The notes: generated by a model not told the origin, from the letters alone. A DNA stretch of 64,000 nt from Oceanococcus sp041619555 (GCA_041619555.1 JBFKDQ010000006.1:1-64000); one strand, 5' to 3'; counted from the stretch's first letter, positions 50,898 to 60,092 are shown. Numbers and translations are program-made.

Positions 50898-53480
50898 TCA
50901 GTCGGCGCTCAGTGCGATGGAAATGCTGCCGGCCGCGTCCAGCGAGAGCCGGATGGCATGTACCGGCCCTTCCTGTTTACGCAGCAATTGTTCCGCAAGT
51001 GGATTCTCCAGCTCTGTCTGGATCGCGCGTCGCAGAGGGCGGGCGCCGTAGACCGGGTCGAAGCCGGCCTTGGCCAGCAGGCCGACCACGTCCTCGGCGT
51101 ACTCCAGTTTCAGGCCCTGTTTGTCCAGGCGCTGCGTGAGGATCTGCAACTGATTCTCTGCGATATGGCGGATCTGATCCTCGCCCAGCGCATGGAAGAC
51201 CACCGCCTCGTCGATACGATTGATGAATTCCGGTCGGAAGTGCTGACCGACCACGCCCATCACCGCGTCTTTCATCGCCGCATACTCCTGCTCGCCCATG
51301 TCCTGGATCAGCTGTGAGCCGAGATTGGAGGTCATCACGATCACGCAGTTCTTGAAGTCGACGGTGCGGCCCTGACCGTCGGTCAGGCGGCCGTCATCAA
51401 GGACCTGCAAGAGGATATTGAACACATCGCTGTGGGCTTTTTCGATCTCATCCAGAAGAATCACTGAATAGGGACGACGTCGGACCGCCTCGGTCAGATA
51501 GCCGCCCTGTTCGTACCCGACATAACCGGGCGGTGCGCCTATCAGACGGGCGACCGAATGTTTTTCCATGAATTCCGACATGTCGATGCGGACCATGGCT
51601 TCTTCGGTGTCGAACAGGAACTGGGCCAGGGTCTTGCACAGTTCGGTCTTGCCAACCCCGGTGGGGCCGAGGAACAGGAAAGAGCCGATCGGACGGTTGG
51701 GATCAGACAGGCCGGCGCGCGAGCGTCGAATCGCGTTGGAGACCGCGCTCACCGCGGCGTCCTGGCCGACGACACGGGTATGCAGGACCTCTTCCATGCG
51801 CAGCAGCTTCGCACGTTCGGCCTCCATCAGCTTGGCCACCGGAATCCCGGTCCATTTTGACACGACCTCAGCGATTTCATCGTCGGTGACGCGGCTGCGC
51901 AGCAGCGTATGCTCGGGCTTTTCCTGGCTGGGCTGGGCGTTCAGGCGCCGTTCCAGGTCGGGGATCCGGCCATATTGCAATTCGGACATGCGTGACAGAT
52001 CACCCGCACGCTGGGCCTTCTCCAGTTCCAGCCGGGCTTTTTCCAGTTCTTCCTTGACGCCCTGGGTGTCCTGTACGTTGGCTTTCTCGGCTTTCCAGAC
52101 TTCTTCCAGGTCGCTGAACTCGCGTTCGATCGTGGCGATGTCTTCCTGCAGTTTGCCGAGTCGATTGCGGGCGGCTTCGTCGGTCTCCTTCTTCAGCGCT
52201 TCAGCTTCGATCTTGAGCTGGATCATGCGCCGTTCCAGTCTGTCCATGGCTTCCGGCTTGGAGTCGATCTCCATGCGGATGCGTGAGGCGGCTTCATCGA
52301 CCAGATCAATGGCCTTGTCCGGCAGTTGTCGATCGGAGATGTACCGGTGTGACAGGCGCGCGGCGGCGATGATGGCATCGTCGCTGATCTCCACGCCGTG
52401 ATGCACCTCGTAGCGTTCTTTGAGGCCACGCAGGATGGCCACCGTATCTTCGACACTGGGTTCGTTGACCAGCACCTTCTGAAAGCGCCGTTCCAGCGCT
52501 GCGTCCTTCTCGATGTGCTGGCGATACTCGTTCAGGGTCGTTGCGCCAATGCAGTGCAGCTCGCCCCGGGCCAGTGCGGGTTTGAGCATGTTCCCCGCGT
52601 CCATCGCACCCTCGGCCTTGCCGGCACCCACCATGGTGTGGATTTCATCGATGAACAGGATGATCTGCCCTTCCTGATGGGCCAGATCGCTAAGCACCGC
52701 CTTGAGTCGCTCCTCGAATTCCCCACGGTACTTGGCGCCGGCGATCAAGGCGCCCATGTCCAGGGACAGCAGGCGGCGGCCACGTAGATTTTCAGGGACC
52801 TCGCCGTTGATGATGCGTTGTGCAAGGCCTTCGGCGATCGCGGTCTTGCCGACCCCCGGCTCGCCAATCAGCACCGGATTGTTTTTCGTCCGGCGTGACA
52901 GCACCTGTATGACCCGGCGGATCTCTTCATCCCGGCCGATCACGGGATCGAGCTCGCCGGCTTCGGCGCGCTGCGTCAGATCCAGGGTGTACTTGTCCAG
53001 CGCCTGGCGCTGGGATTCGGCTTCCGGGTCATCGACATTCTTGCCGCCGCGCATCTGCGTGATGGCGCTTTCCAGCAGCTCGGCATGCACGCCGTGCTGG
53101 CGCAGCAGCTTGCCCGTCGCGTTGTCGCTGCCACTGGCGGCCAGCACAAACAGTTCGCTGGAGATGTACTGGTCCTTGCGCTGCTGGGCCAGTTTGTCGG
53201 CGAGGTTGAGCAGCTTGGCGCTGTCCTGGCCGATGCCGACTTCACCGGTGGCCTCGCCCAGCGTGGGCAATTGCGCCAGTTGTTTGCGGAGCCCTTCCTT
53301 GAGCTGATGGACATTGCAACCGACCCGGTTCAGCAATGGCAGCGTGGTGCCATGTTCCTGGGCCAGCAGGGCGCTGAGGACATGAGCCGGCTCGATCTGC
53401 GCGTGATCCTGGCCGACGGCCAGACTTTGCGCATCGGCGAGCGCCGCCTGAAATTGACTGGTAAGTTTATCCATTCGCAT
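50898..53480 (-). CDS. clpB: ATP-dependent disaggregase ClpB
   Basis: Hsp100 that rescues aggregated proteins with DnaK. N-terminal Clp-N domain (M-R-M-D-K-L-T-S-Q-F), AAA1 with G-E-P-G-V-G-K-T, a ClpB coiled-coil middle domain (about residues 410-520), AAA2 with G-P-T-G-V-G-K-T and the C-terminal domain. 860 aa. The ATG at 53480 has GGAGA 9 nt upstream and matches the E. coli M-R-L-D-R-L start. A heat-shock promoter lies just upstream. Confidence 0.97.
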   Translation of the reverse strand: MRMDKLTSQFQAALADAQSLAVGQDHAQIEPAHVLSALLAQEHGTTLPLLNRVGCNVHQLKEGLRKQLAQLPTLGEATGEVGIGQDSAKLLNLADKLAQQRKDQYISSELFVLAASGSDNATGKLLRQHGVHAELLESAITQMRGGKNVDDPEAESQRQALDKYTLDLTQRAEAGELDPVIGRDEEIRRVIQVLSRRTKNNPVLIGEPGVGKTAIAEGLAQRIINGEVPENLRGRRLLSLDMGALIAGAKYRGEFEERLKAVLSDLAHQEGQIILFIDEIHTMVGAGKAEGAMDAGNMLKPALARGELHCIGATTLNEYRQHIEKDAALERRFQKVLVNEPSVEDTVAILRGLKERYEVHHGVEISDDAIIAAARLSHRYISDRQLPDKAIDLVDEAASRIRMEIDSKPEAMDRLERRMIQLKIEAEALKKETDEAARNRLGKLQEDIATIEREFSDLEEVWKAEKANVQDTQGVKEELEKARLELEKAQRAGDLSRMSELQYGRIPDLERRLNAQPSQEKPEHTLLRSRVTDDEIAEVVSKWTGIPVAKLMEAERAKLLRMEEVLHTRVVGQDAAVSAVSNAIRRSRAGLSDPNRPIGSFLFLGPTGVGKTELCKTLAQFLFDTEEAMVRIDMSEFMEKHSVARLIGAPPGYVGYEQGGYLTEAVRRRPYSVILLDEIEKAHSDVFNILLQVLDDGRLTDGQGRTVDFKNCVIVMTSNLGSQLIQDMGEQEYAAMKDAVMGVVGQHFRPEFINRIDEAVVFHALGEDQIRHIAENQLQILTQRLDKQGLKLEYAEDVVGLLAKAGFDPVYGARPLRRAIQTELENPLAEQLLRKQEGPVHAIRLSLDAAGSISIALSAD

Positions 53481-53523
53481 CGTAATGATTCTCCGCTGAC
53501 TGTGTCACGTTGCACTACGCGCT

Positions 53524-53552
53524 ATGTGGGGCTGAATCCAGGATGCTTCAAG
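53524..53552 (-). promoter_or_regulatory. Heat-shock (sigma-32 type) promoter of clpB
   Basis: On the minus strand CTTGAAG (53552-53546), 14-bp spacer, CCCCACAT (53531-53524). The predicted mRNA start is about 35 nt before the clpB ATG. Confidence 0.85.
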
Positions 53553-53624
53553 GGCGGGGCCGACGTCGCTGATGCCATGGGGCTACAGCGACGCGGCGGA
53601 AGCCAGGTCTGCGGTGGCCTGAAT

Positions 53625-53828
53625 TCAGGCCCGATCCAGTTCGTCATACCAGTCATCATTGCTGAGCAGGCGATCGATCTCCTTCTGCTCCCGCAGGCGC
53701 TCGATGTCCCGCCAGGTGCGTCGCTGGCGCGTGCTGCGTGGGCTGAGACTGATGGTCTCAATTTCGATCGTGCTTGCGTCATCATCATCGATTTCGATGA
53801 AGTCGTCGTCGTTGTCTTCCTGCTTCAT
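53625..53828 (-). CDS. Small highly charged conserved-type hypothetical protein
   Basis: 67-aa protein: very acidic N-terminus (D-N-D-D-D-F-I-E-I-D-D-D-D), then a basic, probably helical part (R-S-T-R-Q-R-R-T-W-R-D-I-E-R-L-R-E) and an acidic end (D-D-W-Y-D-E-L). No membrane segment or Cys. The start 53828 is favoured by GGAG 8 nt upstream; an upstream start at 53864 is possible. Similar small acidic/basic proteins occur in other Gammaproteobacteria, but I cannot assign a function. Confidence 0.7.
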   Translation of the reverse strand: MKQEDNDDDFIEIDDDDASTIEIETISLSPRSTRQRRTWRDIERLREQKEIDRLLSNDDWYDELDRA

Positions 53829-53951
53829 GCCCGGTTCTCCAACAGTGCTGAATAGCTGCCGCATAGGGCATCAAATGCGAAGTATCGTGAAAAAAAAGAA
53901 AAAATAAAGAGGTCATTGAAAATCGCGGTTCATGCTGATGGAAGTCTATGA

Positions 53952-54593
53952 TTAGTAACGGACAAATCCGCTTGCGGGCAGCTGCCCCTGGCGTCTTGAT
54001 CGCGCATAATCCGCGATCGTATCGAGATCAGGCAGAGGGGGCAGGCAAGGTAAAGGGCGGCCCAGACGACGGTGCTGCCGCAAGGTCTGACGCAAGACCT
54101 TCCCCGAGCCCCAGGCAATGGTGGCAAAAACCTGCGGACAGGATTCGCTCAGTCCCAGCAGGACGTAGCCGCCGTCGGTGGCCGGTATACAGACATCCTG
54201 GCCGGATTCGACCAGGCGGACAGCGAGCGCCAGATCCTGCGTTCGCAGGCTCGGACAATCGGTGCCGATGATGACCACGGCACGGCGGGCCTGGGCGCGC
54301 ATCATGCGTCGCCCGAGTGAGCCGGACACCTGGCGCCGAAGCCGCACCCCATGTCGTCGGGCGGCCAGGAATGCCGGATGAAAGGGTGCCGGCTCACAAT
54401 GCATCTCCACGCGGCGACCGCAGCGCAGCGCCTGCTTGAGTCGGTCATGAATCAGCTGTTTCTGCACTCGTGCTGCGCCGCGCAATCCCAGCCGGGGACG
54501 CAGCCGGGTCTTGCACCATCCGGCGCGCGGTGCCTTGGCCATGATGATCAGGCTGGCCTGCCGAACGGGGGGGGGCGGGATTGCGGCTTTCAT
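53952..54593 (-). CDS. DUF2064-family (TIGR04282-like) glycosyltransferase
   Basis: Single-domain GT-A-like transferase: I-M-A-K-A-P-R-A-G-W-C-K-T-R-L near the N-terminus, V-V-I-I-G-T-D-C-P-S-L in the middle (the D-C-P pattern) and A-T-D-G-G-Y-V-L-L-G-L, all diagnostic of the family related to arsenosugar or molybdopterin-nucleotide-like transferases. ATG 54593 gives 213 aa; the longer upstream frame (to 54707) lacks family similarity. A run of nine C encodes four Pro at residues 6-9. No partner gene is adjacent, so its substrate is unknown. Confidence 0.8.
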   Translation of the reverse strand: MKAAIPPPPVRQASLIIMAKAPRAGWCKTRLRPRLGLRGAARVQKQLIHDRLKQALRCGRRVEMHCEPAPFHPAFLAARRHGVRLRRQVSGSLGRRMMRAQARRAVVIIGTDCPSLRTQDLALAVRLVESGQDVCIPATDGGYVLLGLSESCPQVFATIAWGSGKVLRQTLRQHRRLGRPLPCLPPLPDLDTIADYARSRRQGQLPASGFVRY

Positions 54594-54801
54594 TGTGGAG
54601 TGTCCTCTGCCTCGGCGTTGTCGCTCCGGTCTGGCGCCTGGATGCATCGCGCATCCTTGCACGGACATGCAAAGATCGTGTGGCCTGCTGCAACGATCCG
54701 AAGTCATGCCTGGCTCTTCTCAAGCTAACTTGACATTCCTTGCCGTTCCGAAGAATGCTGTTCATCTTAAACGCCGGGCGCAAAGTACGCTGCGGCCGCT
54801 G

Positions 54802-54821
54802 CTTGCCAACACGTTGGCAAG
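54802..54821. promoter_or_regulatory. Perfect 20-bp palindrome upstream of the TonB operon
   Basis: CTTGCCAAC-AC-GTTGGCAAG: two 9-bp arms around AC, ending 48 bp before the first ATG of the operon. The right arm contains TTGGCA (54814-54819), which could be a -35 element. Looks like a dimeric-repressor operator; it does not resemble a Fur box. The rest of the 54594-54869 gap has TTGACA at 54730 but no matching -10. Confidence 0.5.
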
Positions 54822-54869
54822 GCTATTGCTAGGGACAGTACACCTTAGATCAGGTGTTAGGGAGTGAGG

Positions 54870-56432
54870 ATGGCATCCGGACCAACGGGGGATGGCCAAT
54901 GGTGGCAGCCAGAGAGACTGCGTGGGAGATTGCGCCTGCTGGCCATGACGCTGGCCATGTCAGCGACGAGCGCCTTTGCGGCGGGTGAACAGGCGCGCCC
55001 AGAACAGGATGCCGCTAGCGATGCTGCAGCAAGCGAAGCGCCGGCGCCGGCCCCGGCCGCAGTGCCCGTGGAGCCGGATTATTCCCTCGAGGCCGTGCTC
55101 TCCCTGCTGGCTGCCGAACAAGCGAGAAGCGATGCCGGACTCGCCGAACGTGAAGCGCGTTATGCGCAGCGCCTTCAGGAAGCGCAGCAGCGCCTGGCAG
55201 ATGCCCAGAAGACGCTGGCGGAAACCGAAGCCGAGGGCCGCAGACTGGATGCACGTTTCGATTCAAACCGTGTCGAACTGGACGACAAGACCAGGCTGCT
55301 GAAAGACAAGATAGGGGCCTTGAAGGAACTCTTCGGCGTGTTTCAGCAAAATGCCAGCGATCTGATCGGTGCTTTCAATGGTTCGCCGACGAGCCTGCAA
55401 TATCCGGATCGGGATACCTGGCTGGAGGGCTTTGCCAACCGCATGAAGGACGCGTCCGAAGTATCGTCGGCCGATGACATTCGCACCCTCTGGTACGAAA
55501 TGCTGCGAGAAATCAGCGCCCGCGGTGAAATCGTCCGCTTGCTGGCGCCGGTGTATTCACCGACCGGCGCGGTGGAGGAGCGCGAGGTCATTCGCCTCGG
55601 TGGCTTCCATCTGGTGTCGGCCGAGCCAGAAGCCGAATACCTGCGCTGGCGCGCGGGGCAGCAACGGGTGGAAACCCTGCCGCGGCAACCCTCCGGTCCC
55701 TATGCTGAGGAGATCGCCAGCTACGCAGGCGCCGCGCAAGGCGTGCATGCTCTGAGCGTCGATCCCACCGGCGGCATCCTGATGGCCCTGCTGGCAGAGA
55801 AGCCGACGACCGATGAAAGAGTCGATCAGGGCGGACTGGTCGGCTACATGATTCTGGGGCTCGGTGCCATGGCGTTCCTGCTCGCCCTGGTCAAACTGCT
55901 CGATATCAGCGTGATCAGCCTGCGGGTGGCGGCGCAGCGTCGGCGGCTGGATGCGCCGCATGCCAACAATTCTCTGGGCCGGATGGTTCTGACCTACCGG
56001 CAATACGGCCATCTGGATGCCGAAACTCTGGAAATGCGCCTGCATGAAAGGATCAGCAAGGAATCCGCACGGATTCAGAAGTTTACGATTTTTCTCGCGA
56101 TCATCGCGGCGGTGGCGCCGCTGATGGGCCTGCTGGGGACCGTCGTGGGCATGATCAATACCTTCCAGGCGATCACCCTGTATGGAACCGGAGATCCGCA
56201 AACCATGGCCGGAGGCATCTCGCAGGCCCTGATTACCACCGTGCTGGGCCTGGTCGTCGCCGTGCCGGCGGTGCTGTTGCATGCGGTGGTCAGCGCGAGG
56301 GGACGTGCGGTGATCAATGTCCTCAAACAGCAAAGTGCCCTGTTGCTAGGTGACCGTCTGGCAAGCCAGTACCAAGAGGGCGAACCAGGCCCCGCTGCTG
56401 CGGGATCCGATCATCTGCCCCAGCCGGCATGA
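54870..56432 (+). CDS. TtpC-like long ExbB/MotA/TolQ-family protein, copy 1
   Basis: 520 aa. Signal peptide (cleavage near A-F-A-A-G), Ala/Pro linker, long periplasmic coiled coil (about residues 70-150), then a C-terminal ExbB/TolQ proton-channel domain with three membrane helices (G-G-L-V-G-Y-M-I-L-G..., A-P-L-M-G-L-L-G-T-V-V-G, G-I-S-Q-A-L-I-T-T-V-L-G-L). TtpC proteins are accessory parts of TonB2 systems. ATG 54870 is preferred over GTG 54864 because GGGAG lies 5 nt upstream. Clearly paralogous to the gene at 57749. Has a Gln/Gly/Pro-rich tail absent from copy 2. Confidence 0.88.
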   Translation: MASGPTGDGQWWQPERLRGRLRLLAMTLAMSATSAFAAGEQARPEQDAASDAAASEAPAPAPAAVPVEPDYSLEAVLSLLAAEQARSDAGLAEREARYAQRLQEAQQRLADAQKTLAETEAEGRRLDARFDSNRVELDDKTRLLKDKIGALKELFGVFQQNASDLIGAFNGSPTSLQYPDRDTWLEGFANRMKDASEVSSADDIRTLWYEMLREISARGEIVRLLAPVYSPTGAVEEREVIRLGGFHLVSAEPEAEYLRWRAGQQRVETLPRQPSGPYAEEIASYAGAAQGVHALSVDPTGGILMALLAEKPTTDERVDQGGLVGYMILGLGAMAFLLALVKLLDISVISLRVAAQRRRLDAPHANNSLGRMVLTYRQYGHLDAETLEMRLHERISKESARIQKFTIFLAIIAAVAPLMGLLGTVVGMINTFQAITLYGTGDPQTMAGGISQALITTVLGLVVAVPAVLLHAVVSARGRAVINVLKQQSALLLGDRLASQYQEGEPGPAAAGSDHLPQPA

Positions 56433-56496
56433 ACGCCAAGGCAATGGCCGGTCCAGCGACGAAACGGGCCTGGGACCGCGGCGCGAGGAGAATTGA

Positions 56497-56910
56497 ATGA
56501 AAGATGTACTGAGTGATGATGCAGCGCTGGAGGAAGAAAGCGCCATCGACCTGACGCCGATGCTGGACGTGGTGTTCATCATGCTGATTTTCTTCATCGT
56601 GACGGCGACTTTCGTGAAGGAAGCCGGAGTGGATGTGGTGAGACCTCAGGCATCCACCGCGGAGCGGCAGGATCTTGCGAACATCCTGATCGCGATCACG
56701 GCGGAGGATGAAATCTGGCTGGATGGCAGCAGGATGGATGAGCGTGATCTGGCGACCCGGATCAAACGTCTGCATGCGGAAAACCCGCAGGGTTCGGTGG
56801 TCATCCAGGCGGATCGGGATTCCACCCACAAGAAGCTCAAGGTCGTCATGGATGCGGTCCAGAAAGCCGGCGTGCCACAGGTGGCGGTTGCCGCGGATGA
56901 GGAAGCCTGA
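56497..56910 (+). CDS. exbD: ExbD/TolR-family biopolymer transport protein, copy 1
   Basis: 137 aa. Cytoplasmic N-terminus, one membrane helix with the key Asp (I-D-L-T-P-M-L-D-V-V-F-I-M-L-I-F-F-I-V), and a periplasmic TolR-like domain ending G-V-P-Q-V-A-V-A-A. Very similar to the ExbD at 59682. It overlaps the DUF3450 gene (TGATG). Confidence 0.93.
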   Translation: MKDVLSDDAALEEESAIDLTPMLDVVFIMLIFFIVTATFVKEAGVDVVRPQASTAERQDLANILIAITAEDEIWLDGSRMDERDLATRIKRLHAENPQGSVVIQADRDSTHKKLKVVMDAVQKAGVPQVAVAADEEA

Positions 56911-57752
56911 TGAATCGATGGAACACTTTTGAAGTACAGCCGCAGGCTGGGAGAAGAATGGGAATGCAAGGCAAAACTTTGATGGCTGTCCTGGGGATGG
57001 CGCTCGTCGTGCCGGTGGTTGCGGCGCAGGGTGTCAGTGATGTCATGAAAGCCGGAGAAAGCTGGCTGGTCGCACAGCGCGACTCGCAGCAGCGGATCGA
57101 CAAACTGGACAACCAGACGCTGGACACGGAAGCCGAGTACCAGCGTTTGCTGCGCCAGATCGAGGGACTGGAAGCCTATAACCGGCAATTGCGTACACAG
57201 GTCAATGCTCAGGAAGCCGAAATCGCGCGGACCGACGCTTCGATTTCCAAGGCGACCGAAGTCGACCGCCAGTTGCTGCCGTTGTTGATCAACATGACGG
57301 ACACCTATGAAAAGCTGGTTCAGGTCAGCCCGCCGTTCCTGCCTGGCGAGCGGCAGGAACGGATCGAGTTCCTGCGCAGCACCATCGATCGAGCGGACGT
57401 CACCGCGGCGGAGAAGTTCCGGCAGGTTCTCGACGCCTACATGACCGAACTGTCGTACGGCAATACCATCGAGGCCTACAACGACACGATTCAGACCGCG
57501 GGCGGGGAGCGAGAGGTGAATGTGCTGCGCCTGGGCCGTATCGGCCTGTTCTACCAGACCGCCGACCGCCTGCATACCGGTCGCTGGGATGCCAGCCAGG
57601 GCCAGTGGGAGCCCCTGGGACCAGAGTTTCGCAATGGGGTGTATCAGGCGATCCGGATCGCCAACAAGCTGACGGCACCCTCTTTGCTCAATCTGCCGCT
57701 GCCACCACCACAGGAAGCTGGGCGCGTGGCTCTGAGTGGAGCGGCACGATGA
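56910..57752 (+). CDS. DUF3450 periplasmic coiled-coil protein
   Basis: 280 aa with an export signal (A-V-L-G-M-A-L-V-V-P-V-V-A-A-Q), a long coiled coil (about residues 45-120), and the family pattern Y-G-N-T-I-E-A-Y, L-x-x-G-R-I-G-L-F-Y-Q-T. DUF3450 genes normally head TonB2/TtpC operons. The start at 56910 is coupled to exbD and has GAGGAAG; ATG 56958 or 56964, behind GGGAG, would give a more usual signal peptide. Confidence 0.88.
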   Translation: MNRWNTFEVQPQAGRRMGMQGKTLMAVLGMALVVPVVAAQGVSDVMKAGESWLVAQRDSQQRIDKLDNQTLDTEAEYQRLLRQIEGLEAYNRQLRTQVNAQEAEIARTDASISKATEVDRQLLPLLINMTDTYEKLVQVSPPFLPGERQERIEFLRSTIDRADVTAAEKFRQVLDAYMTELSYGNTIEAYNDTIQTAGGEREVNVLRLGRIGLFYQTADRLHTGRWDASQGQWEPLGPEFRNGVYQAIRIANKLTAPSLLNLPLPPPQEAGRVALSGAAR

Positions 57753-59122
57753 AGCGGCTGATTCTGATTGCGGCGCTGGGCATGAGCCTGCCGGTCATGG
57801 CCCAGCAAACCGCCGAAGAGGTGTTGCTCGAGCAGGTGCGCAGCGGCCAGGTAGGCAACCGGGTGGAAGAGCAGCGGCAGCTCAAGGTCTATCGTCGGGC
57901 CTCCGCCAGCGAGCAACAGACGCTGCTGCGCGAGGCAAGGGAGCGGCGCAAGGAACTGCAGTCGGCCAGTCAGAGCCTGGAGAACGAGGCCCGCAAGAAC
58001 GACAAGATTTACAAGGAAAGGATCAGTCGCCTACGGGATGAAATGGGGCCGAATGCAGCCATGTTTGGCACTTTGCAGGCCATTTCCACCGATCTGATTG
58101 GTCTGTTTCGCAATTCACCGACCGCGATGCAGTATCCGGGACGGGAAGTCTGGCTGGCTGACTTCATTGCGCGGATGGAAAAATCCTCCGAGATTTTCAC
58201 CATCGAGGAGCTCGAACGGCTGTGGTTCTTGCTGCAACAGGAAATTACCGCATCGGGTCAGATCGTCAAGGTGGAAACCGAAGTGCTCGGGGAAAGTGGC
58301 AGCCGTGAAAGCCGCGAGGTGGTGCGGATCGGCAAGTTCGGTCTGATCACGCAGGATCCCGTTCCCGCCTATCTGAACTGGCAGGCGGACAGCCAGCGGG
58401 CTTCGGTCCTCAAACGCCAGCCTGAAGGTGACCATCTCGATCAGATTTCGAGCTACCTGTCCCAGAAGCAAGGGGTCAGCGTGATCGGCCTGGATCCGAC
58501 CGGGGGTTCCCTGCTGAGCCGTCTAGTTGATGCCCCGTCGCTGGCGGATCGGGTGGAGCAGGGCGGCCTGATCGGCTATCTGATTCTGGCCGTCGGCGCG
58601 GTCGGTGTCGGTGTGGCGGTGATCAAGCTGTTTTCGATCATGATTCTCAGTGCGCGGGTCGCGGCCCAGCGGCGTAATCTGGGCCAGCCGGATCCTTCCA
58701 ATCCCCTGGGTCGGATGTTGAAGATCTACGAGGATAACCAGGATGTGGATACGCAGACACTGGAAATGCGTCTGGGCGAAGCAATTCTGGAGGAACGCCC
58801 CAAAATTGACCGTTTCGTCGGCTTGATCAAGGTGATTTCGGCGGTGGCGCCGCTGATGGGGCTGATGGGGACGGTGATCGGGATGATTGCGACTTTCCAG
58901 GCCATCACCCTGTTTGGCACCGGTGATCCCAAGACCATGGCCGGGGGCATTTCTCAGGCCCTGGTGACCACCGTGCTGGGGCTGACGGTTGCGATTCCGA
59001 CGGTCTTGCTGCATGCGGTCGTGAGCGCTCGCGCCACCGCGGTGATCAATACCTTGAAGCACCAGACCGCCGGCCTGATCGCGGAACGGATGGAAGCACG
59101 CAAGCAGGCTGAGACGGCCTGA
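57749..59122 (+). CDS. TtpC-like long ExbB/MotA/TolQ-family protein, copy 2
   Basis: 457 aa. Signal peptide M-K-R-L-I-L-I-A-A-L-G ... V-M-A-Q-Q, coiled coil (about residues 45-115), and three helices of the ExbB/TolQ channel with G-T-V-I-G-M-I-A-T-F-Q-A-I-T-L-F-G-T-G-D-P. It aligns with copy 1 along almost its whole length. Overlaps DUF3450 by ATGA and is followed by the short ExbB, the canonical TonB2 order. Confidence 0.9.
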   Translation: MKRLILIAALGMSLPVMAQQTAEEVLLEQVRSGQVGNRVEEQRQLKVYRRASASEQQTLLREARERRKELQSASQSLENEARKNDKIYKERISRLRDEMGPNAAMFGTLQAISTDLIGLFRNSPTAMQYPGREVWLADFIARMEKSSEIFTIEELERLWFLLQQEITASGQIVKVETEVLGESGSRESREVVRIGKFGLITQDPVPAYLNWQADSQRASVLKRQPEGDHLDQISSYLSQKQGVSVIGLDPTGGSLLSRLVDAPSLADRVEQGGLIGYLILAVGAVGVGVAVIKLFSIMILSARVAAQRRNLGQPDPSNPLGRMLKIYEDNQDVDTQTLEMRLGEAILEERPKIDRFVGLIKVISAVAPLMGLMGTVIGMIATFQAITLFGTGDPKTMAGGISQALVTTVLGLTVAIPTVLLHAVVSARATAVINTLKHQTAGLIAERMEARKQAETA

Positions 59123-59133
59123 GAGGCGAAACC

Positions 59134-59685
59134 ATGGAGCAGTTACATTTTCTGCTGTCAGACATCGGCTTTCAGGTGAATAATTTTCTCCTGCTGGGCG
59201 GAGACGTCCTGCTGTTGATTGCTGCCGCGATCTGCCTGATGTGGGGCTTCATCACGGAACGCGCCTTGTTCTTCTATGTGCGTTATCCCGCCAAAGCGAG
59301 GCAGATCCAGGCGATGTGGGCGGCGCGGGCGGACCATCACAGTTGGGAAGCGCATCAGATTCGTCTCGCGCTCCTCAATGCCATGCGCCAGCAGACCCGT
59401 GCCTACATCAACACGGTCAAGACCGTGGTTGCGATTTGTCCCCTGCTTGGCCTGTTGGGCACCGTCACCGGCATGATCGCGGTTTTCGACGTGATGGCAA
59501 GCGCCGGGATGGGTAATCCGCGACTGATGGCCGATGGTGTGGCCAAGGCGACGGTCCCGACCATGGCAGGGATGGTCGGCGCCCTGTCGGGCGTGTTCGC
59601 CATTTACTGGCTGGAATGGCAGGCCAAGCGCAGAATCGATGCGCTGGCGGATCACCTGGATACCGAACACGAGCAGGACGCATGA
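59134..59685 (+). CDS. exbB: Short ExbB/TolQ-family proton-channel protein
   Basis: 183 aa with three membrane helices (about residues 17-38, 92-115, 138-158) and G-L-L-G-T-V-T-G-M-I-A-V-F-D-V-M. No signal peptide or coiled coil, so it is ExbB2-like rather than TtpC-like. It is the only short ExbB in an operon with two ExbD genes. Overlaps exbD copy 2 (ATGA). Confidence 0.93.
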   Translation: MEQLHFLLSDIGFQVNNFLLLGGDVLLLIAAAICLMWGFITERALFFYVRYPAKARQIQAMWAARADHHSWEAHQIRLALLNAMRQQTRAYINTVKTVVAICPLLGLLGTVTGMIAVFDVMASAGMGNPRLMADGVAKATVPTMAGMVGALSGVFAIYWLEWQAKRRIDALADHLDTEHEQDA

Positions 59686-60092
59686 GAGATTTTCTGAACG
59701 AAGCCGATGAGGCGCAAGAAAGCTCGGAAATCGATCTGACGCCGATGCTGGATGTGGTGTTCATCATGCTGATTTTTTTCATCGTCACCGCCTCTTTCGT
59801 CAAGGAGGCGGGGTTTGACGTCAATCGTCCGCCGCCTTCGCAGCAGCCGCCGAAGAACAATGAGGTGAAGAATATTCTGGTGACGGTGGCCGCCGACGGT
59901 CAGCTGTACATCAATCGGCGGCCGGTGGATGCCGGCGCCTTGACCGCCAACATCAAACGCCTCCACGCCGAGAACCCCAAGGGGGCCGTGGTGATCCAGG
60001 CGGAAGACGATTCCAAGAACGAAAGACTGATTACGGTGATGGATGCCGCACGCAAGGCCGGCGTCTACAACGTGTCGATCGCGGCAAATTGA
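59682..60092 (+). CDS. exbD: ExbD/TolR-family biopolymer transport protein, copy 2
   Basis: 136 aa; same membrane-helix signature with the conserved Asp (I-D-L-T-P-M-L-D-V-V) as copy 1 and a TolR-like periplasmic domain (I-K-R-L-H-A-E-N-P-K-G-A-V-V-I-Q-A). ATG 59682 overlaps the exbB stop. Probable direct partner of that ExbB. Confidence 0.93.
   Translation: MRDFLNEADEAQESSEIDLTPMLDVVFIMLIFFIVTASFVKEAGFDVNRPPPSQQPPKNNEVKNILVTVAADGQLYINRRPVDAGALTANIKRLHAENPKGAVVIQAEDDSKNERLITVMDAARKAGVYNVSIAAN

Noticed and set aside
54802..54821. Fur box at the TonB operon
   Set aside because: The palindrome lacks the GATAAT-type hexamers of Fur sites.
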